Positions 52,726-61,494 of a stretch of DNA of 64,000 nt are shown one piece after another; the first letter of the stretch is position 1; each line of letters starts with the position of its first letter. The notes beneath the pieces were generated by a model, which was not told the origin of the DNA, did not search any database, and worked only from the letters and a program-made list of their open reading frames with translations. Position numbers and translations under genes: made by a program. The DNA is from Hymenobacter sp. DG01 (GTDB lineage: Bacteria > Bacteroidota > Bacteroidia > Cytophagales > Hymenobacteraceae), in contig NZ_CP040937.1 of NCBI RefSeq assembly GCF_006352025.1, forward strand, positions 1-64,000, read 5' to 3'.

Positions 52726-53355
52726 ATGAAACAACTCCTGATTCTGCTGCTGGGCCTGCTGCTAAGCGCCTCCGCCTCCGCTCACGGGGGCGAAGACCAC
52801 GGCGACGGCGCCAAAGCATCGACGCCAGCCGGGGCCACGTCGTTTTCCGTCGCCGCGCTCTCGGAACAGTTTGAGGCGCTGCTGCGCTACGAGCCGCTGG
52901 AAGGGGGCAAGCCGGCTGACCTGCGCCTGTTCCTCTCCGACTACGCCACCAACGTCCCTCTCCAAGGCGCCAAGCTCACGCTTACCAACCCGGAAGATGC
53001 CAACCTGAAGTGGGCGGTGACCGAACAGGAGCCGGGGGTGTACCTGGTGGAAGGCCAGTTCCCCGCCAACAAGACCTACAGCTTTGCGGCCAACATTGTG
53101 GTTGGCGACAAAGCGGACTTACTGCTGCTGGAAGGTATCAAGGTAGGGGAGAAGCTGCCGGTGGCGGCTGCCACTCCCACTGCGACCCCATCGCTTTTTT
53201 CCTCCTGGAAAACCATCCTGGCCGTGGTGGGCGCCTTCGTGCTCGGCATCGCCCTGACAGCGTTGCTGCTGCGCCGCCGGCGCCAATCCCCGGATTCAGT
53301 GCTGCACACTTCGGAGCCGGCTTTGACTGCCCGCCACCGCACGCCCATTTCTTAA
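52726..53355 (+). CDS. Exported membrane-anchored protein of the RND operon
   Basis: The 209-residue protein has a signal peptide ending ASASAHG, a His/Asp-rich start to the mature part (HGGEDHGDG), about 100 residues of Ig/FixH-like beta pattern (LFLSDYATNVPLQGAKLTL, PGVYLVEGQFPANKTYSF), and one C-terminal membrane helix (ILAVVGAFVLGIALTALLL) followed by Arg. The HGGEDHG block recurs in the next gene's product, which suggests a shared metal or docking partner. It sits between the channel and adaptor genes; its role is not known. Confidence 0.65.
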   Translation: MKQLLILLLGLLLSASASAHGGEDHGDGAKASTPAGATSFSVAALSEQFEALLRYEPLEGGKPADLRLFLSDYATNVPLQGAKLTLTNPEDANLKWAVTEQEPGVYLVEGQFPANKTYSFAANIVVGDKADLLLLEGIKVGEKLPVAAATPTATPSLFSSWKTILAVVGAFVLGIALTALLLRRRRQSPDSVLHTSEPALTARHRTPIS

Positions 53356-53366
53356 TCATTCAGGAT

Positions 53367-54512
53367 ATGAAGACCCACTATAAATTCCTGGCGGCCACAG
53401 CCGCAGCTGGCTTCGGATTGACCGTGCTGTTGCCTCCGCCGGGTACGGTACAGGCGCACGGGGGTGAAGACCACGGTGGCGAAGCCAAAGCCAGCACCGG
53501 CGTGGCCTTGACCGATGAGGTATTGCTGCCCAAAGAAAGTCAGTTTCTGTTTCAGGTACGGACCAACCTGGCCGAGTACTCCACCACCTATAGCCGGGCC
53601 ACGCTCTACGGCACGGTATCGGCGGCAGCCGGGGGCGAAGGGCGAGTCGTCGTGCCCCAGGGGGGGCGCATCGTGAGCCTCTCGGCGCAAGTGGGCCAAT
53701 CCGTGCGGGCCGGGCAGACGCTGGCCGTTATCGAGCAAACCCTGGATGCTACCCAGCAGATTGGACTCAGCACCGAGCGGGCTAATGCCCAGGCCGAATT
53801 GCGCGCCGCCCAACAAGACTATGCCCGGCTGCAGAGCATCGCCGACATCGCGGCCCGCAAGGACGTGGTGGCGGCCGAGCTTCGCCTGCGCCAGGCCCGG
53901 CAGAACGCCAGCATTTACAACGGGCAGGGTCAGCAGCGCCGAATATCCATTACCTCGCCGGTGAGTGGGACGGTGGACGTATTCAACCTGGCCGTGGGCC
54001 AGCAGGTAAACCAGGGCGACGAGCTGCTGCGGGTATTGAACCCGGGTAAGCTGCGGGTGGAAGCTCAGGTGTTTGCCCAGGACTTGGCTAAGATCACGCC
54101 CGGCGCGCAGTTCCGCGTGGAAGGCCTGCAGGGGCAGGCCGGTGTATCGGCCCGGCTCGTGGTGTTCTCCAACGTGGTGAACCCCGTGAACCAGGCCCGC
54201 CAATTGGTGCTGGAGCTGGACGCTACCGAGAGTAGTGCCTACCGCGCGGGCCAAGCGGTGAACGTGCAGGTCGTAGGTCAGACGGGTGGGGGCCGGCCCC
54301 AGCTGGTAGTACCCACTTCCGCTATCACCGACCTCAATGGCAAACCCGTCGTGTTCGTGCACACCGAGCCCGAGCACTTTAAGATTCGCTTTGTGCAGCC
54401 GGGAGCGGTCAACGGGCAGCAAACGGTACTGCTGCAAGGCCAGGTCAACGAAAATGACCGGGTAGTGACCGCCGGCACTTACCAGCTCAAGTCCATTTAC
54501 CTCAACCAATAG
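53367..54512 (+). CDS. czcB: RND periplasmic adaptor, CzcB type
   Basis: The 381-residue adaptor starts with a signal peptide (FLAATAAAGFGLTVLLPPPG), a short His-rich block HGGEDHGGE like that of the preceding gene, then the usual parts: VVPQGGRIVSLSAQVGQSVR, a coiled-coil hairpin with QAELRAAQQDYARLQ, ITSPVSGTVDVFNLAVGQQV, and a beta-barrel ending VVTAGTYQLKSIYLNQ. I start it at ATG 53367. There is no HMBD, unlike the two CusB-type adaptors. It joins the pump at 55167 with the channel at 51472. Confidence 0.87.
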   Translation: MKTHYKFLAATAAAGFGLTVLLPPPGTVQAHGGEDHGGEAKASTGVALTDEVLLPKESQFLFQVRTNLAEYSTTYSRATLYGTVSAAAGGEGRVVVPQGGRIVSLSAQVGQSVRAGQTLAVIEQTLDATQQIGLSTERANAQAELRAAQQDYARLQSIADIAARKDVVAAELRLRQARQNASIYNGQGQQRRISITSPVSGTVDVFNLAVGQQVNQGDELLRVLNPGKLRVEAQVFAQDLAKITPGAQFRVEGLQGQAGVSARLVVFSNVVNPVNQARQLVLELDATESSAYRAGQAVNVQVVGQTGGGRPQLVVPTSAITDLNGKPVVFVHTEPEHFKIRFVQPGAVNGQQTVLLQGQVNENDRVVTAGTYQLKSIYLNQ

Positions 54513-54551
54513 TGCCCCCTACCCGGTGGCCTCACGCTCCGTCCGCTTGCC

Positions 54552-55064
54552 ATGAAAAATCGCTTTGCCTTTGCCGCTTTGCTTGCCCTACTGATCCTTA
54601 CCGCCGCCACGGCACAGGCCCAGACGGCCCCCGCCGCCGGCTCCGCTGCCGATGAGGCCGCCGTGAAAATGGTGCTGACCAAGTACCAGCAGGCCGTGCA
54701 AAAACTCGATACGACGGGCACCCACCGCCTGTTCGCACCTAACTCCCAGGTGTTTGAGTCGGGCGGGGTGGAAGGCACCTACCGCCACTATGCCGAGCAC
54801 CATCTGGGGCCGGAGTTGAAAGAGTTCAGCGCCTTCACCTTTAGCGACTACAAGGCCGCCGTGCAGGTCGACGGTCCCTACGCCTTCGCGACGGAGACTT
54901 ACACCTACACGATCAGTCTCAAGAACGGCCCCCAGGATAAGCAGGCCAAGGCGCCTGTTGTCCGCCGCGGGGTGGCCACGTCGGTGCTGCGCAAAAACGC
55001 CGCCGGCCAGTGGCAGATTATGAGCACCCACTCCTCGGCTCGCACCCCCCGTCCTAAAAAATAA
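54552..55064 (+). CDS. Secreted SnoaL-like (NTF2-fold) protein
   Basis: The 170-residue protein has a signal peptide (ALLALLILTAATAQAQ) and an NTF2/SnoaL-like domain: VKMVLTKYQQAVQKLDTTGT near the N-terminal helix, LFAPNSQVFESGGVEG, and near the end GVATSVLRKNAAGQWQIMSTHSSAR, which is the closing strand pattern of DUF4440 and SnoaL. Such domains bind small ligands and their role in metal operons is unclear. It is placed between the adaptor and pump genes. Confidence 0.7.
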   Translation: MKNRFAFAALLALLILTAATAQAQTAPAAGSAADEAAVKMVLTKYQQAVQKLDTTGTHRLFAPNSQVFESGGVEGTYRHYAEHHLGPELKEFSAFTFSDYKAAVQVDGPYAFATETYTYTISLKNGPQDKQAKAPVVRRGVATSVLRKNAAGQWQIMSTHSSARTPRPKK

Positions 55065-55166
55065 GCAGTCCGGTGGGCCTGGGCTACTTGTCCGGGACGC
55101 TGCCGATTCCGGGAGGGGAGGGGCCTTCCGGCCCCCTCGCTTCTTCCTTTTTTGCGCTAACAACCG

Positions 55167-58100
55167 ATGCTCGATCAGATAATTCGCTTTGCCCTGCAGA
55201 ACCGCCTGCTGATGCTGGCCTTCGCCCTGGGCCTGCTCATTGCCGGCACCTACACCGCGGGCCAGCTGCCCGTGGACGTGCTGCCCGACCTGGACCGTCC
55301 TCGCGTGACGGTATTCTTAGAAGCCCCGGGCATGGCGCCCGAGGAAGTGGAGGCCCTGGTGACACTGCCGGTGGAAACGGCCCTGAACGGAGCCACCGGC
55401 GTGTCGGCGGTGCGCTCCAACTCGGCCATCGGCCTGGGCATGGTGTTCGTGGAGTTCGACTACGGCACCGATATTTTCACGGCCCGCCAGATCGTGAGTG
55501 AAAAGCTCCAGACCACCGGCGAGCAGCTGCCCCAGGGCGTTACGCCCGTGCTGGGGCCCATTTCCTCGGTCATGGGCCAGATTATGCTCGTCGGCCTTTC
55601 GGGCGGAAAAGAAACTAATGCGGCCGATTTGCGCACCCTGGCCAACTACACCGTGCGCCAGCGCCTGCTCAGCATTCCGGGCGTGGCCCAGGTGATTCCC
55701 ATTGGGGGCGACAACCTGCAGTACCAGGTGCTGCTAGACATGCCCCGGCTAAATGCCACCGGCCTGACGGTAAACCAGGTGGAGGAAGCCTTGCGCCAGT
55801 CCAACCTGAATACCACGGGCAACTTCTTCGACCGTAATGGCTCGGAGGTGCTCATCCGCAACCTGGGCCGCCTGCGCTCGGTCAAGGACATCGAGAACAT
55901 CATCGTGGGCTACCGCGACCAGTCCCCGGTCCGGGTGGCTGATATTGCCCAGGTGGAGTTCGGGGCTCGCTTCAAGCGCGGCGACGGCAGCGTAAACGGT
56001 AAGCCCGCCGTCATCCTGAGCATTGAGAAGCAGCCGGGTGCGGCCACCGTAGGCCTCACGCAGGCCGTGGAAAAGGCACTGACGGAGCTCAAGCCCTCTT
56101 TGCCCAAGGATGTGCAGGTAAATACCCGCCTGTTTAAGCAGTCGGAGTTTATTGACTCCTCGATTACCAACGTGGAAGAAGCCCTGCGCGACGGGTCCAT
56201 TCTCGTGGTCATCGTGCTGTTCGCTTTCCTGCTGAATGTGCGCACCACCTTTATTTCGTTGGTGGCCATTCCGTTATCGCTGCTCGTGACGGCGCTGGTG
56301 TTTCGCCTGGCGGGCATCTCCATCAACACCATGACGTTGGGCGGGCTGGCCATCGCCATCGGCGAGCTCGTGGACGATGCCATCGTGGACGTGGAGAACG
56401 TATACCGCCGCCTGCGTGAAAACCGGCAACGGGCCACTCCCCAGCCGGTACTCAAGGTTATCTATGCGGCCTCATCGGAGGTACGCAACTCCATCGTGTA
56501 CGCCACCATCATCGTGGTGCTGGTGTTCCTGCCGCTGTTTGCGCTGGAAGGCATGGAAGGACGAATCTTTGCGCCCTTGGGCATTGCCTACATCACCAGC
56601 ATCGTGGCTTCGCTGTTCGTGTCGCTCACCGTCACGCCGGTGCTATGTTACTACCTACTGCCGAAGATGAAGCAGATGGACCACCCCGAAACGGATGGTC
56701 CACTGGTGCGCTGGCTGAAAAAGAAGGATACTCGCCTGCTTACTTGGGGCCTGACCCACCCTAAACTCATCCTGACCTCCACGGCCTTGCTCTTTGTCAT
56801 GGCCGCGGCCATGGTGCCTTTCTTCGGCACGGAGTTTCTGCCGCCTTTCAACGAAGGCTCGTTGACGGTTAACTTCTCGGCCCCGGCTGGCACGTCGCTG
56901 ACGGAAAGCAACCGGTTGGGCACGCTGGGTGAGGAGCAAATGCTCAAGATTCCGGAAGTGGCCTACACTGCCCGCCGCACCGGCCGCGCCGAGCTCGATG
57001 AGCACGCCGAGTCGGTGAACAACTCGGAAATCGAGGTGGCCTTCAAAACCGAGGAAGAGCTGGAGAAAGAGGGCAAGACCATGCGCAGCCGGGACGAGAT
57101 TCTGGCCGATATGCGCCAGAAGCTCAGTCTGATCACGGGCGTCAACGTGAACATCGGCCAGCCCATCTCGCACCGCCTTGATCACCTCTTGTCGGGCGTG
57201 CGCGCCCAGGTGGCCATCAAGGTGTTCGGCAATGATTTGCTGGAGCTGCGCCGCTACGCCAATGAAATCCGCACGGCGGCCGCTACCGTGCCGGGCGTGG
57301 TGGACCTACAGGTGGAAAAGCAGGTGCAGATTCCGCAACTGCTGATCCGACCCAAGGACGAGGCCCTGCGGGCTTACGGCATGGCCCGGGGCGAAGTGGT
57401 GCGCGACCTGGAAACCCTGTTCCAAGGCGCCGTCGTCTCGCAGATGCTCGACGGGCAGAAGCGCTTTGACCTGGTGGTGAAGCTGCCGGAAGCCCAGCGC
57501 AATGACATTGCCGCCATCAGCCAGACTCGCATCGAAACCCCTTCCGGAGCCATGATTCCGGTCAGCCAGGTAGCGGAAGTCGTCTACGAGCCGGGACCCA
57601 ACACCGTCAACCACGAGAATACCCAGCGCCGCATTACCATCTCCCTGAACGTGGCCGGGCGGGACCTGGGGTCCACGGTGAAGGAGATTCAAGCCAAGGT
57701 CAATCAGCAAGTGAAGCTGCCCCCGGGCTACTATCTAACCTACGGGGGACAGTTTGAAAGCCAGCAGTCGGCTTCCCAAAAGATTCTCTGGCTGAGCTTA
57801 TTTTCCTTGGCCGGCATCTTCCTGGTACTCTACTCGCACTTCAAGTCCACCTACATGGTAGGGCAGATCATGCTCAACATCCCCCTGGCCCTGATTGGCT
57901 CGGTGGTGGCGGTGCTGCTCACTGGGGGCACGTTCAGTATTGCCTCCTTGGTAGGCTTTATCACCCTTACCGGTATTGCCTCGCGCAACGGCATCATGAT
58001 GATTTCGCACTATATCCACCTGGTGGAGCATGAGGGCGAGACCTTCGGTACAAAGATGATCGTCCGCGGCTCGCTGGAGCGTTTGGTGCCGGTGCTGATG

Positions 58101-58388
58101 ACGGCCCTGGTGGCCGCATTGGCCCTGGTGCCGCTTACCCTGGCCAAGGACGCGCCGGGCAAGGAAATCCTGTATCCGGTAGCTACGGTCATTCTCGGTG
58201 GGCTGCTCTCGTCTACCTTTCTCGACATCATCGTGACGCCGGTGGTGTTCTGGCTGGTAGGGGAGAAAGCCCTGGCCCAGTACTTCGCCGCTCACCGGGA
58301 AGTGGGTCTCGACGAGCACCCCCAAGAACTGGATGCGCAGCCGCTCACGCCCCCGGGCGACCAAAACGATTTGTCCCCGGCCCTGTAG
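55167..58388 (+). CDS. czcA: CzcA-like RND metal pump, intact
   Basis: A 1073-residue inner-membrane pump, starting MLDQIIRFALQNRLLMLAFA. Two membrane domains, each with a large periplasmic porter loop, follow the RND plan. TM4 reads AIAIGELVDDAIVDVENVYRR, different from both the Zn/Co/Cd type (VDGAV) and the Cu/Ag type (VDNGI) elsewhere in the window; it fits HME-RND pumps whose ion is unsettled. No interruptions are visible. It lies 10 bp before the AraC gene, and its operon includes channel, adaptor and two accessory proteins upstream. Confidence 0.9.
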   Translation: MLDQIIRFALQNRLLMLAFALGLLIAGTYTAGQLPVDVLPDLDRPRVTVFLEAPGMAPEEVEALVTLPVETALNGATGVSAVRSNSAIGLGMVFVEFDYGTDIFTARQIVSEKLQTTGEQLPQGVTPVLGPISSVMGQIMLVGLSGGKETNAADLRTLANYTVRQRLLSIPGVAQVIPIGGDNLQYQVLLDMPRLNATGLTVNQVEEALRQSNLNTTGNFFDRNGSEVLIRNLGRLRSVKDIENIIVGYRDQSPVRVADIAQVEFGARFKRGDGSVNGKPAVILSIEKQPGAATVGLTQAVEKALTELKPSLPKDVQVNTRLFKQSEFIDSSITNVEEALRDGSILVVIVLFAFLLNVRTTFISLVAIPLSLLVTALVFRLAGISINTMTLGGLAIAIGELVDDAIVDVENVYRRLRENRQRATPQPVLKVIYAASSEVRNSIVYATIIVVLVFLPLFALEGMEGRIFAPLGIAYITSIVASLFVSLTVTPVLCYYLLPKMKQMDHPETDGPLVRWLKKKDTRLLTWGLTHPKLILTSTALLFVMAAAMVPFFGTEFLPPFNEGSLTVNFSAPAGTSLTESNRLGTLGEEQMLKIPEVAYTARRTGRAELDEHAESVNNSEIEVAFKTEEELEKEGKTMRSRDEILADMRQKLSLITGVNVNIGQPISHRLDHLLSGVRAQVAIKVFGNDLLELRRYANEIRTAAATVPGVVDLQVEKQVQIPQLLIRPKDEALRAYGMARGEVVRDLETLFQGAVVSQMLDGQKRFDLVVKLPEAQRNDIAAISQTRIETPSGAMIPVSQVAEVVYEPGPNTVNHENTQRRITISLNVAGRDLGSTVKEIQAKVNQQVKLPPGYYLTYGGQFESQQSASQKILWLSLFSLAGIFLVLYSHFKSTYMVGQIMLNIPLALIGSVVAVLLTGGTFSIASLVGFITLTGIASRNGIMMISHYIHLVEHEGETFGTKMIVRGSLERLVPVLMTALVAALALVPLTLAKDAPGKEILYPVATVILGGLLSSTFLDIIVTPVVFWLVGEKALAQYFAAHREVGLDEHPQELDAQPLTPPGDQNDLSPAL

Positions 58389-58398
58389 CACTTGTCCC

Positions 58399-58983
58399 AT
58401 GGCCACTACGCTCCTGTACGTCCGGCATATGGTCTGCTCAAAGTGCATCCTGGTGGTGCGCGAACTCCTCGTGGAGTTGGGCCTGGTGCCGTTGCGCGTG
58501 GAACTGGGGGAAGTGGAACTGCTGGGCACCCAGCAGGTCATTGACTGGGCCCGACTGCAGCAGCGTCTGGAAGCGGAAGGCTTTGCCTTGCTCGACCGGC
58601 TCTCCCCCCAGCAGCGCCTCGTAGTGCAAATCAAGGAAGTAATTGCCGAGCTGCTGCGTAAGGAGCCCGCCGCGCTACGTAGCGGACACTTCTCCCGACT
58701 GCTGAGCGACCGGTTGCAGCGACGCTTTGCCTACCTGAGCGACGTGTTTTCGGCCACCGAAGGACTGAGCCTGGAACAGTACGTCATCCGGCAACGCGTG
58801 GAAGAGGCCCGGCGCCTGCTGCGCGAGGGCACCCTGCCCGTGGGCCGCGTGGCGCGGGAGTTGGGTTACAGCAATCTGGGGCACCTGTCCCGACAGTTTC
58901 AGCGCGAGACGGGCACTTCGCCAAGCGAGTACCGGCGAGAGCACTTAGCGGGCGTGCGGGATGCTGCGACGCCTCCTAATTAA
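58399..58983 (+). CDS. AraC-family regulator with N-terminal CxxC segment
   Basis: This 194-residue protein parallels the one at 44393. The HMA-like N-terminus starts LLYVRHMVCSKCILVVRELL (Cys13, Cys16), followed by a short alpha-beta stretch and an AraC domain: RFAYLSDVFSATEGLSLEQY, VARELGYSNLGHLSRQFQRE and GTSPSEYRREHL. It begins 10 bp after the pump gene and probably senses the exported metal through the Cys pair, activating the operon. The ATG at 58399 is preferred to an earlier in-frame start inside the pump gene. Confidence 0.8.
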   Translation: MATTLLYVRHMVCSKCILVVRELLVELGLVPLRVELGEVELLGTQQVIDWARLQQRLEAEGFALLDRLSPQQRLVVQIKEVIAELLRKEPAALRSGHFSRLLSDRLQRRFAYLSDVFSATEGLSLEQYVIRQRVEEARRLLREGTLPVGRVARELGYSNLGHLSRQFQRETGTSPSEYRREHLAGVRDAATPPN

Positions 58984-59079
58984 CGAGGCGGGTCAAGGGG
59001 CTGTTACGCTGGGTAAGGAGCCGCCGACTCAGAGAAAGGCGGTTTACCTTGCTGCTAATTCACTCCTTTACCATTGCTT

Positions 59080-60063
59080 ATGCTTTGCCTGATTTGTAGC
59101 CTGCGGGAAGCCGACGCCACCGGCTCCCACATCATTCCTCATTCCGTGCTGGAGTCCATGTACAACGATGGGGCCAAGGGGCGCGACATGGAACAGAACT
59201 TCCAGCTGGGGGGCGAAGGCTCGGCCGCGTACTTTGGCCGGCGCGTGCTGCCGGAAGCGGTGCAGCAAACCATTGGCCGGCAGTTAACCGACGAAGAGAT
59301 TGAAAAAGAGCCCAATCCGTACGTTGCCGACCACATTTTCTGCGTTGCCTGCGAAAAAAAGCTGTCCTTCTTCGAGTCGCTCCACAAGCAAAAGGTGGCC
59401 AGCCGGCTGGCTACTGGCAAGCCGCTCAGCCCGCAGCAGGTGTGCATCGCGCACTATTTCTGGCTGTCGGTTATTTACCGCTGCGCCGTCACGAACTTCA
59501 ACCACTTTCAACTGGACATGGGGCAACGCGCAGTCCTGCATGGGATTGTGAATGCCATCCTGGCCGAATCAGAGGCGGACACCGAGCGCAATTGCCTGGC
59601 GCGGCCAGTGGCCGAGAACCTGTTTATCGGCTACTATAAGCCCGGGGAGAACAGCGGCCGCAACGCAGTTTTCCTGCACCTGGAAAAGCAAAACCCTTAC
59701 CTGCTCTTCATCAACCAGTACGTGCTGGTGTTTAGTTACCAAATCCCGCAGGTGCCGGCCCTGGAAACAGAGCTGCGGGTTTCGCTGGGAATCGGGGCGG
59801 AGGGCACCACCATGAAGGTCTTTGCCGACCAGGAAAGAAACCTGCTGCTAGCCTATTGTTGGGCCTTGGCAGCCCGTTACCTGGTGGAAGAGTTCAAAGT
59901 CAATTTCGCCCGGCGCTACCAGCAGCGCCACCGCCGGGCGCCCCGCCTAGTCGTGGTCGAGGCGTTCATCTTCGAACTAACCACGGCCAAGGTGCTGGAG
60001 ACGGTGAAGTATTCCACCGCTCGGATTGAGCAGCTGACGCGCAAATACCTGTTGGCGACTTAG
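59080..60063 (+). CDS. HNH-like zinc-binding protein, function unknown
   Basis: The product begins MLCLICSLREADATGSHIIP and, near residue 90, IFCVACEKKLSF. Two Cys pairs bracketing SHIIPHSV are the layout of an HNH-type zinc-finger nuclease, with the His of SHIIP in the catalytic place. The remaining 230 residues are a helical/beta mix with LLLAYCWALAARYLVEEFKV and no known signature. It is a single gene, unrelated in content to the metal genes on either side. Possible roles are an endonuclease, perhaps defensive, or a structural zinc protein. ATG 59080 preferred; a TTG at 59074 is two codons upstream. Confidence 0.6.
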   Translation: MLCLICSLREADATGSHIIPHSVLESMYNDGAKGRDMEQNFQLGGEGSAAYFGRRVLPEAVQQTIGRQLTDEEIEKEPNPYVADHIFCVACEKKLSFFESLHKQKVASRLATGKPLSPQQVCIAHYFWLSVIYRCAVTNFNHFQLDMGQRAVLHGIVNAILAESEADTERNCLARPVAENLFIGYYKPGENSGRNAVFLHLEKQNPYLLFINQYVLVFSYQIPQVPALETELRVSLGIGAEGTTMKVFADQERNLLLAYCWALAARYLVEEFKVNFARRYQQRHRRAPRLVVVEAFIFELTTAKVLETVKYSTARIEQLTRKYLLAT

Positions 60064-60250
60064 GCTCAGCCAGGCACCCATCTGTTAGGGCCACCAACTT
60101 GGCTATCAAAGGTGCCAGAGGGTGGAAGATGGGCTCCGAAAATGGCTAACGGTGCAAATTATGCAGCCCAGGCAGGCCAATCGTGCACAACACACGCCGC
60201 GGTGGGGAGTAAACCGGTGAGTACTATCATCCACCTTACTTTCAGACCCC

Positions 60251-60592
60251 ATGCATTCTCAAAATCAAAGCCTCCTTGCTGCCCTCTACGCTTGTGTCAA
60301 CTCCTGCGAGCACTGTGCTACCGCTTGCCTGAGCGAGCAGGACGTCAAAATGATGGCCCGCTGTATTCAGTTGGACCGTGACTGCGCCGACATCTGCGCC
60401 CTTACGGCCCGCTTCGTAGCCCGCGGCTCCGAGCACGCCCAGCATTTGCTGCGCGAATGCGCCGACATCTGCAAGGCCTGCGGTGACGAATGCGAAAAGC
60501 ACGCCGCGCATATGCAGCACTGCCGCGAGTGCGCGGAAGCCTGCCGTCGCTGCGAGCAGGCTTGTCGCCAGGGCCTGAGCGTTACGGCGTAA
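60251..60592 (+). CDS. Four-helix bundle copper-storage protein (Csp), second copy
   Basis: The 113-residue protein is strongly similar to that at 22955 (HSQNQSLLAALYACVNSCEH, CIQLDRDCADICALTAR, CADICKACGDECEKH, CRECAEACRRCEQACRQG). Cysteines recur every three to four residues on each helix, giving a core able to hold several Cu(I) ions. No signal peptide, so cytosolic. Preceded by 187 bp without a gene and followed by a terminator at 60612. Confidence 0.88.
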   Translation: MHSQNQSLLAALYACVNSCEHCATACLSEQDVKMMARCIQLDRDCADICALTARFVARGSEHAQHLLRECADICKACGDECEKHAAHMQHCRECAEACRRCEQACRQGLSVTA

Positions 60593-60611
60593 TAGGGGCT
60601 ATATCATTAGG

Positions 60612-60642
60612 GCCAGCTTGTTTCGTACAGGCTGGCTTTTTT
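60612..60642 (+). terminator. Intrinsic terminator after the second csp gene
   Basis: GCCAGCTTG (60612-60620) pairs with CAGGCTGGC (60628-60636, one G-U pair) around a 7-nt loop, followed by six T residues. It is 20 bp after the stop codon. Confidence 0.8.
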
Positions 60643-60870
60643 GACGCCTACTCTCTTGAAATTATGTAAGCAATGCATAGTAATCGTGTATGCCACCTGC
60701 CTTGCTAGCGGTCAGCTGTAGACCTATATAGCCCTGGCTTTGTTCTGCTGCTAGGGCGCTCACAGCCCCGATTACTTTTCGGTAGGCTGGGAGGAGGCCG
60801 TAGTAGCATTTTCAGTGCTGCTTGCGGGGCAACATGCAGGGAACGGGCAAACAAATCATATAAGCCCGAA

Positions 60871-60913
60871 GCGCAATTCTGTACCCCTGGCGCCGCACTG
60901 GGGTCTATTTTTG
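60871..60913 (+). promoter_or_regulatory. Promoter of the HMA chaperone gene with the shared element
   Basis: GCGCAATTCTGTAC at 60871-60884 differs at two bases from the element at 29056 and 47847. TATTTTTG at 60906-60913 is a perfect Bacteroidota -7 element, 21 bp downstream of the 14-mer, so the 14-mer occupies the -33 area. The wider gap 60593-60964 holds only this and the terminator. Confidence 0.55.
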
Positions 60914-60964
60914 TGCGTTGTACACCCAGTACCGACTAGCTCGGCGACCTTACTTCTTCTTCCC

Positions 60965-61174
60965 ATGAAAACTCTGCAATTCAAGACCAACATCAACTGC
61001 GGCGGCTGCATTAAAGCCGTTACGCCGACCCTGAACCAAGAAGCTGGCGTGGGTAACTGGCAAGTGGACACGACTAGCCCCGACAAGATTCTCACCGTCA
61101 CCTCCGACCAGCTCACGGCGGAGCAAGTGGTTCAGGCCGTTGAGAAAGCCGGCTTTAACATCGCTGCTGCTTAA
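60965..61174 (+). CDS. Small HMA-type metal chaperone (NCGGC), paralogue
   Basis: The 69-residue cytosolic protein begins MKTLQFKTNINCGGCIKAVT, with the NCGGC site corresponding to NCANC in the paralogue at 29148; PTLNQEAGVGNWQVDT and LTVTSDQLTAEQVVQAVEKA complete the HMA fold. The conserved WQVDT segment in both paralogues sets them apart from typical CopZ. Likely copper carrier. Transcribed alone between two terminators. Confidence 0.83.
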   Translation: MKTLQFKTNINCGGCIKAVTPTLNQEAGVGNWQVDTTSPDKILTVTSDQLTAEQVVQAVEKAGFNIAAA

Positions 61175-61195
61175 GCGCCTTCGTTGTCTGCACGT

Positions 61196-61223
61196 AAAAC
61201 GCCCGGTTCTGCCGGGCGTTTTT
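61196..61223 (+). terminator. Strong intrinsic terminator after the HMA gene
   Basis: AAAACGCCCGG (61196-61206) and CCGGGCGTTTT (61212-61222) form a perfect 11-bp stem with a 5-nt loop, with T residues at its end. The rest of 61175-61494 holds no gene I can support; a second stem (AAAGAG...CTCTTT) at about 61440-61458 lies shortly before the next gene. Confidence 0.88.
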
Positions 61224-61494
61224 GGTTTCCGGGGTTCCTAGCACCGGAAAGCATGGAAATTATGTAGGCTGCGCGCGCAATAGCAGCAAACATGCCCCCG
61301 GCCACTCTGCGTAAAGCGAATTGCCGGCCTCATCCTGCTAGCCTGCTGGCACAGCAACACGACTTCCCTGATTTGCTTCGTCGTGGCCGGGAAAGAGCGG
61401 CGCTGCACTACAGGAAAATGTTGCGGCGCCGGGAATCCGGAAAGAGCTCCGCTCTTTCGGCGGTTTTCTGCTGTTCAATTCTTTGCCTGCCTCT

